NCBI RefSeq assembly: GCF_002201535.1
Contig: NZ_NIWW01000010.1
Location: 62,001 to 126,000 of the forward strand
Length of the DNA stretch: 64,000 nucleotides
Direction: 5' to 3'
DNA from: Lacimicrobium sp. SS2-24
GTDB lineage: Bacteria; Pseudomonadota; Gammaproteobacteria; Enterobacterales; Alteromonadaceae
How positions within the stretch are numbered: the first letter of the stretch is position 1; each line of letters starts with the position of its first letter. Below are positions 59,140 to 64,000 of this stretch, piece by piece. The position numbers were made by a program, and so were the translations under genes. Under the pieces are notes generated by a model, which was not told the origin of the DNA, ran no database searches, and saw nothing but the letters and a program-made list of their open reading frames with translations.

Positions 59140-60504
59140 TTAAATCGCTTCCAGTGCCTGCGACAGGCGTTTCACCCCAACCACCGTCATACCGGGTATG
59201 GGATGTTTAGGACAATTGGCACTTGGCACAATAGCCCGTGTAAAACCGTGTTTTGCCGCTTCGCTCAGACGTTCCACCCCGTTTGGTACCGGCCGGATTT
59301 CACCTGCCAGCCCCACTTCGCCAAAGACAATCAATTCTCTGGGCAGAGTCTGATTTCTGAAGCTGGAAATCATTGCCAGTAACAAGGCAAGATCGGCGCT
59401 GGTTTCAGCCACCTTGACGCCGCCTACCACATTAACAAACACATCCTGATCATTCATCTGCACGTTGCCATGGCGATGCAGAACGGCAAGGAGCATTGCC
59501 AGCCGGTTTTGCTCCAGTCCCACGGCCAACCGCCTGGGGTTAGCCATTTGCGAATAATCCACCAGCGCCTGTATTTCTACCAGCAAAGGCCGGGTGCCCT
59601 CCCAGACAACCATCACCAGACTGCCAGGAGAGGGGTCATCTTCACGACTCAGAAAGATGGCAGAAGGATTACTGACTTCTTTGAGCCCCTTGTCAGTCAT
59701 GGCAAACACACCCAGCTCATTGACTGCCCCAAAACGGTTCTTTTGTCCTCTTAGCACCCGGAATCGACTGTCTCCGTCCCCCTCAAGCATCATCGAACAA
59801 TCAATGCAATGCTCCAGCACTTTTGGCCCGGCCAGTGAACCGTCTTTGGTCACATGCCCAACCATAAGTATGGCGATGTGATGCTGCTTGGCGAAACGGG
59901 TAAGATACGCCGCGCCTTCGCGCACCTGCGAGACGCTGCCCGGAGCAGACTGAATGTCGGCCAAGTGCATCACCTGGATAGAATCAATAACCATCAGCTC
60001 GGGTTTGTGTTTAAGGGCCAGTTCGCAAATGGTTTCAATACTGGTTTCCGCCAGTAACTTGAGCTTATCCGTTGGCAGCCCCAGTCGATTGGCCCGCAGC
60101 GCTACCTGTTGTAAAGACTCCTCACCGGTAACATACAACGCAGACCGTGATGCAGCCAGTTTACACATGGTCTGAAGCAGCAGCGTACTTTTGCCCGCCC
60201 CCGGGGAACCACCAATCAGAATCGCCGAACCCGGTACCACGCCTCCGCCCAGCACCCGATCAAGCTCCTGAAAACCAGAGCTGAATCGCGGCAGTGCCTG
60301 AAGATCGATATTTTCCAGAGTCTGTACTTGCGCGGCTACCTGGCCGGCATATCCATGGCGACGATGATCCTGTCCGTCTTTTGCCGATGCCAGCAACACT
60401 TCTGAAATACTGTTCCAGGCCCCGCAATCATTGCACTGCCCCTGCCAGCGTGGATACTCTGAACCACACTCATTGCAGACGTAGGCGCTTTTTCGTTTAG
60501 CCAT
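59140..60504 (-). CDS. radA: DNA repair protein RadA (branch-migration ATPase)
   Basis: RecA-related ATPase in recombination intermediate processing. The 454 residues have a C4 zinc finger (Cys10, 13, 24, 27), Walker A GGSPGAGKSTLLLQT, the RadA-specific KNRFG motif and a C-terminal Lon-protease-like domain. ATG 60504 (MAKRKSAYVC) has GAGGA just upstream; the longer frame up to 60549 adds unrelated residues. Divergent from the large PilZ gene. Confidence 0.96.
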   Translation of the reverse strand: MAKRKSAYVCNECGSEYPRWQGQCNDCGAWNSISEVLLASAKDGQDHRRHGYAGQVAAQVQTLENIDLQALPRFSSGFQELDRVLGGGVVPGSAILIGGSPGAGKSTLLLQTMCKLAASRSALYVTGEESLQQVALRANRLGLPTDKLKLLAETSIETICELALKHKPELMVIDSIQVMHLADIQSAPGSVSQVREGAAYLTRFAKQHHIAILMVGHVTKDGSLAGPKVLEHCIDCSMMLEGDGDSRFRVLRGQKNRFGAVNELGVFAMTDKGLKEVSNPSAIFLSREDDPSPGSLVMVVWEGTRPLLVEIQALVDYSQMANPRRLAVGLEQNRLAMLLAVLHRHGNVQMNDQDVFVNVVGGVKVAETSADLALLLAMISSFRNQTLPRELIVFGEVGLAGEIRPVPNGVERLSEAAKHGFTRAIVPSANCPKHPIPGMTVVGVKRLSQALEAI

Positions 60505-60636
60505 GGTTTCCTCAGGATAAAATGAATGGCGCAAAGTATATCCTGACAATCAGCACATCAAAAGCTGGACACCTATACTCAGGCATGAATAATGGTGGGG
60601 TTAAAAATAAAACACCAACGTCAACGAGAGCTGCGC

Positions 60637-63096
60637 GTGCAAGAAAAACAACAATATGCACCGCCGGAATTGCTCGAAGAGCTGATTCCGAGCGTCCGTT
60701 CAAATAATTTTGATACGATTCTCAGACAAAAGACTTCAGATCTGAGCACAAATCAGCGTTTTTTGCTCAAAATGGAGCTGAAACGGTTATGCAAGCCTTG
60801 TGTGCGGCGTATCGATCTCAGAGGCATGGTGGATGGCCAATGCGAGCCTTACGAGTTCCAGGGACGAACCCATTATCTTGATGCGCTAGCCCAGGAAATC
60901 TTCAAACAACAGTTAGCCCTTTACAGCACCTATACACAAGGGGTCTATGAAGCGTTGCAGCGAACCCCAAACAGATTCACGCTGATACAACAGACTCAAC
61001 ACACCGCCTCAACTCATGCAGAGGCATCGACAAAAGCGGACCCAGGGCAAACAGATGCCTCCCTCACGATCCCCACTTTTCACTACCGTAACTACCCAAT
61101 ACGCTGTGAGGAAAGAATGCACTTTGCGATTGAGCTTGAAGTCAGGCTCAATGAGCAAAAAAGTATCAAAGCCAGCAGCACTAACATCTCTGCCAGTGGA
61201 CTCCAACTGAAAATCGCCTCCGAGACTTCGCTCGAAAGTGGCCAGCGTTTGACCATTTTTTTTCGGGGATTGGAGCAAGAATATGTCCTTGAACCCGACG
61301 GCGTCGAGTATGACGTGGTGAGGACCCGACAGCGCAAAGACATGCAGTATGTCAGCTTACAACGTTGCCAAAGCGAACAGAGCACCGGCTTTGACAAGCT
61401 GCTCAGCACCTTTATTCATGGCAACAAACGGCGCTATAAAGTTAACCTGGACAATACCCTCGAAGCCGTTTTTAGTAAGGGCTTTGAACAGTACCACCTG
61501 AGCACACTCACAGCGCTGCCCATCTTTTTCGGGCGCTCATCCAAAGGTCATTCCTGTGCGCACTATGCATTGCTCAACGAGCAGAACAGTTCGCTGTATG
61601 AGCAGTTTCAGAAGAATCAATCCAATGGTCTGTGTCAATTACTCGCTCCCGCACGCCTGGCCAGGCTAATTACCGAAGCACAACAAAACCCTGACATGCT
61701 GCTCTACAGCTTCAGCTATTTGAAAAATCAAACGCGGCATTGGTATTTTGCAACCAGTTCAGAGTTAGACGATGACCGTAATCTCAAAGCCGCTTTTCTG
61801 AGTTTTGCAGTGCGGCAAAAGGACTGGCATGTCTATCATCTGAGGGTAAATGCGGTTGAACCACAGCAGAGCTACTATCCATCCTCTTTACCAGACAGCC
61901 TCGGTGAACAGACCCGAAAAGATAATCGCCCGCCCTCAGCAAGAGTGATGTCCAGAATTAACCATCTGACCCACATGTTGGTAATGACGGAGATAACCAA
62001 CCCCAAGGCCGCAAGCCACTGCAGCGCCTATCCCCTGAGCAAGGCCGATTTGACCAGGGTAAACCGCCTGTTCCTGTGCCGCACGGCGAACCGTCCCCAA
62101 ATTGTTCCTGTAGAACTGCAATATCGCAGCCTGCGCGCGGAGCCACGCTACCAGCATCAAAGCGAGGTATTGGTAACGCACCAAGGCCTGTCACTTAAGG
62201 CGATGACAGCAGACATTTCATCCCATGGCTTGAAGCTGTCCCTCAGTGGCCCCCTACCCTCGCCCGAACTGACTAATGTCAGTCTCAACTTTACACAGCT
62301 GCAGGAGGTAACAAGCAAATATCGCCTCTGCGATATAACCTATGAGGTGGTGGCTTATGATGCTGAGGCATTGGAGCTCAAACTCCGGCTAGACGACGAT
62401 TTCAGTGACGCCAATCGTCAGGCCAGTCGTTTTTTCACCGAACTCATCGATCGCAACAAACGCAAATTGATAAAGGATCCGGAACGACAGTCTAACGTGG
62501 AGATAGCAGATGCGCTTAAGGTGATTTATGTGCGCAACAATCATCTACCCGCACTGTTTATGAGCAGGGAGAAAGGCCGCTGTGTACCTGAAGCGCTCAG
62601 CCTGCCAGTTATGGACTACTCACTGCGTACGCTCTTTGCTGAAAACGACACTGCGACATCGTTAGACTGGCTGTTTAAAGGAAAAAATGGCCAGTATCTG
62701 CAGCAATGGATCAAGCAGCAGGCCCTAACGGCAGAACCATTGTGTGCAGAGTTGCTGCTGACAGTTGGCGGTGATGGCAACATCAATGCTGTTTTTGTGG
62801 ATGACTTCAGTACTCAGCATCTGCTCACTCAGTTTATCCGCATTAACCAGCGCCAGGGTCGGTTTAAAGCCATACGACTCATGTTACAGCCAACGGGACG
62901 ACCGGACATCAGTCGTTTTGAAAATGAACTCAGGTACATCAGCTTGTATGCCCGTCACAAAGCCAAAGCGCTGGAGGAAACCTTGTGGAATATCTCTTAT
63001 GTTTGCTTTTTGGCAGACATCAGCGCCGAGATACTGAATCGCTATGCCATTGCAATACAAGAAATTGACAAACTGACCGATAATATAGAAGGTTAA
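60637..63096 (+). CDS. Very large two-PilZ protein, paralogue of the next gene
   Basis: An 819-residue soluble protein with two PilZ domains, each with intact c-di-GMP motifs: RCEER at 156-160 with NISASG at 183-188, and RAEPR at 500-504 with DISSHG at 526-531. Regions ~20-90 (FLLKMELKRLCKP, IDLRGMVDG) and ~250-480 and ~600-819 are conserved in the downstream paralogue or unrecognised. GTG 60637 is preferred over ATG 60592: GAGAG lies 6 bases before it, and it aligns the N-terminus with the paralogue to within one residue. No membrane segment. Cotranscribed with the next gene (27-base gap). Confidence 0.83.
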   Translation: MQEKQQYAPPELLEELIPSVRSNNFDTILRQKTSDLSTNQRFLLKMELKRLCKPCVRRIDLRGMVDGQCEPYEFQGRTHYLDALAQEIFKQQLALYSTYTQGVYEALQRTPNRFTLIQQTQHTASTHAEASTKADPGQTDASLTIPTFHYRNYPIRCEERMHFAIELEVRLNEQKSIKASSTNISASGLQLKIASETSLESGQRLTIFFRGLEQEYVLEPDGVEYDVVRTRQRKDMQYVSLQRCQSEQSTGFDKLLSTFIHGNKRRYKVNLDNTLEAVFSKGFEQYHLSTLTALPIFFGRSSKGHSCAHYALLNEQNSSLYEQFQKNQSNGLCQLLAPARLARLITEAQQNPDMLLYSFSYLKNQTRHWYFATSSELDDDRNLKAAFLSFAVRQKDWHVYHLRVNAVEPQQSYYPSSLPDSLGEQTRKDNRPPSARVMSRINHLTHMLVMTEITNPKAASHCSAYPLSKADLTRVNRLFLCRTANRPQIVPVELQYRSLRAEPRYQHQSEVLVTHQGLSLKAMTADISSHGLKLSLSGPLPSPELTNVSLNFTQLQEVTSKYRLCDITYEVVAYDAEALELKLRLDDDFSDANRQASRFFTELIDRNKRKLIKDPERQSNVEIADALKVIYVRNNHLPALFMSREKGRCVPEALSLPVMDYSLRTLFAENDTATSLDWLFKGKNGQYLQQWIKQQALTAEPLCAELLLTVGGDGNINAVFVDDFSTQHLLTQFIRINQRQGRFKAIRLMLQPTGRPDISRFENELRYISLYARHKAKALEETLWNISYVCFLADISAEILNRYAIAIQEIDKLTDNIEG

Positions 63097-63123
63097 ACTA
63101 TTCAGCTTCGGTGGTGTTAAGGC

Positions 63124-64000
63124 ATGAGTCAGGGAATTGAGCAGTATCAGGACATTTTAGAGCAGCTTAAGCCTGTCGTGAATGAGCCCACGTTCAATCA
63201 AATCTTGTCTCAGGTGGCAGCGACCGTTCCCAAAACCAAACGCTTCTTGCTGAAAATGGAATTAAAACGCCAGGCTAAACCCACCAACCGTATGATAGAT
63301 CTGCGCGGACGGGTGGATGGAAAATGCCAGCCTTACGAGCACGATGGAATCACCCACTTTCTTGATGACGTTGCCACAGAAGTGTTTGAGCGTCAGGTAC
63401 GAAGCTTTGGGGGCTATACCATTGGCGTTTATGAATCTGTTACCAATACTGAAAACAACTTCCGTGTAAAACATCAGGCGAAGCGCACCCAGCTAGCTCA
63501 GGAAGGCGACACCCTGCTCTCCGCCGAACAACAATACCAAACCCCTATTATTAGTTTCACCGGTGTGCACCAACGTCGCGAAGAGCGGATGAATTTTGTG
63601 GTGGAAGTCGAAGCCTTTACCGAACTTGATGAATCTGTCCATGCCCGCAGCATCGACATTTCCGTCAGTGGCCTCAAACTCAAGATCAGCAAACGCCACC
63701 TGCTCAAACCCGGGGAGAAACTCAGAGTCCATTTCAGAGGACTATCTGCCGAGTACGGCTTGTCACACCGTGACAGTGTCAGCTACCTGATTACAGATGT
63801 GGATCGCTCCAGAGAAGAGCAAAGAGTGAGCCTCAAACGTCTCTATGACAAGGATCAGGATGCCTTTGATGAACTGCTTCAGCGGCTGATACAGAGCAAT
63901 AAGAGACGCTATAAGATCAATCTCGAAAACACCATTGATGCCATTATGGTGAAAGGCTACGAGCAATATTATATTCCTCACATTACCTCGGTGCCGGTGT
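63124..64000 (+). CDS. Large PilZ protein, second paralogue, 3' end missing
   Basis: Begins MSQGIEQYQDILEQLK and stays open to the right edge (292 complete codons). It is collinear with the upstream protein: shared FLLKMELKR, MIDLRGRVDGKCQPYE and NKRRYK.NLENT segments, and a PilZ domain with RREER at 151-155 and DISVSG at 178-183. The pair therefore arose by tandem duplication. AAGG precedes the ATG. Whether a second PilZ domain is present, as in the first copy, lies outside the window. Confidence 0.85.
   Translation, partial: MSQGIEQYQDILEQLKPVVNEPTFNQILSQVAATVPKTKRFLLKMELKRQAKPTNRMIDLRGRVDGKCQPYEHDGITHFLDDVATEVFERQVRSFGGYTIGVYESVTNTENNFRVKHQAKRTQLAQEGDTLLSAEQQYQTPIISFTGVHQRREERMNFVVEVEAFTELDESVHARSIDISVSGLKLKISKRHLLKPGEKLRVHFRGLSAEYGLSHRDSVSYLITDVDRSREEQRVSLKRLYDKDQDAFDELLQRLIQSNKRRYKINLENTIDAIMVKGYEQYYIPHITSVPV

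Noticed and set aside
1-64000. CRISPR arrays, insertion sequences, prophage, tRNA or rRNA genes
   Set aside because: Looked for spaced direct repeats, transposase or integrase motifs and cloverleaf patterns; none found. Horizontal-transfer signs are limited to gene insertions in the conserved block.

Overview
The window is gammaproteobacterial chromosome, and gene content and order point to a marine member of the Alteromonadales (Alteromonas, Bowmanella, Aestuariibacter or Lacimicrobium-like). This placement is an inference: no rRNA or tRNA is present to fix it. The evidence is E. coli-like gene order together with DUF3192, FimV, FlgO-family lipoproteins, a short NAD-type isocitrate dehydrogenase, and many c-di-GMP proteins (GGDEF, EAL-HDOD, PilZ). 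Nearly all of the sequence is coding. No CRISPR array, insertion sequence, prophage, integrase or tRNA gene was seen.

Layout. 1-4.7 kb: the 3' part of a diguanylate cyclase overlapping ppnN, then DUF3192 overlapping a degenerate HD/HDOD protein. 4.9-9.3 kb: isocitrate dehydrogenase, a ComEA-like protein, and manC-manB for GDP-mannose. 9.5-13 kb: ElaA acetyltransferase, putP, EAL-HDOD protein. 13.2-18.6 kb: sulfate activation operon cysD-cysC-cysQ-cysN plus an SLC13-type carrier. 18.7-26 kb: PQQ-type sugar dehydrogenase, cysS, ppiB, lpxH, miaE, an NhaC-like antiporter and a Yip1 protein.

26-52.6 kb matches the E. coli backbone purF-cvpA-dedD-folC-accD-truA-(usg/asd)-pdxB-fabB-mnmC-yfcL-epmC-aroC-prmB-smrB. 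Lineage-specific genes sit inside it: a TerB-like gene and fimV; a solute-binding protein and rhlE; three tandem FlgO-family lipoproteins and glgC; and an ATP-NAD-kinase-like gene. 52.7-64 kb: dnaB, an ECF sigma / probable anti-sigma / DUF4097 operon, maeA, an ACT-domain protein, a small PilZ protein, radA, and two very large paralogous PilZ proteins. The second of these runs off the right edge.

The genes form several functional groups: sulfate uptake and activation with PAP recycling, sugar-nucleotide synthesis (ManC, ManB, GlgC), and a strong c-di-GMP/surface theme (GGDEF, EAL-HDOD, three PilZ proteins, FimV, FlgO-like lipoproteins, surface-stress sigma operon). The least explained parts are the large PilZ pair, the degenerate HD/HDOD protein, the FlgO triplet inside a housekeeping block, and a possible decayed gene between fimV and asd.
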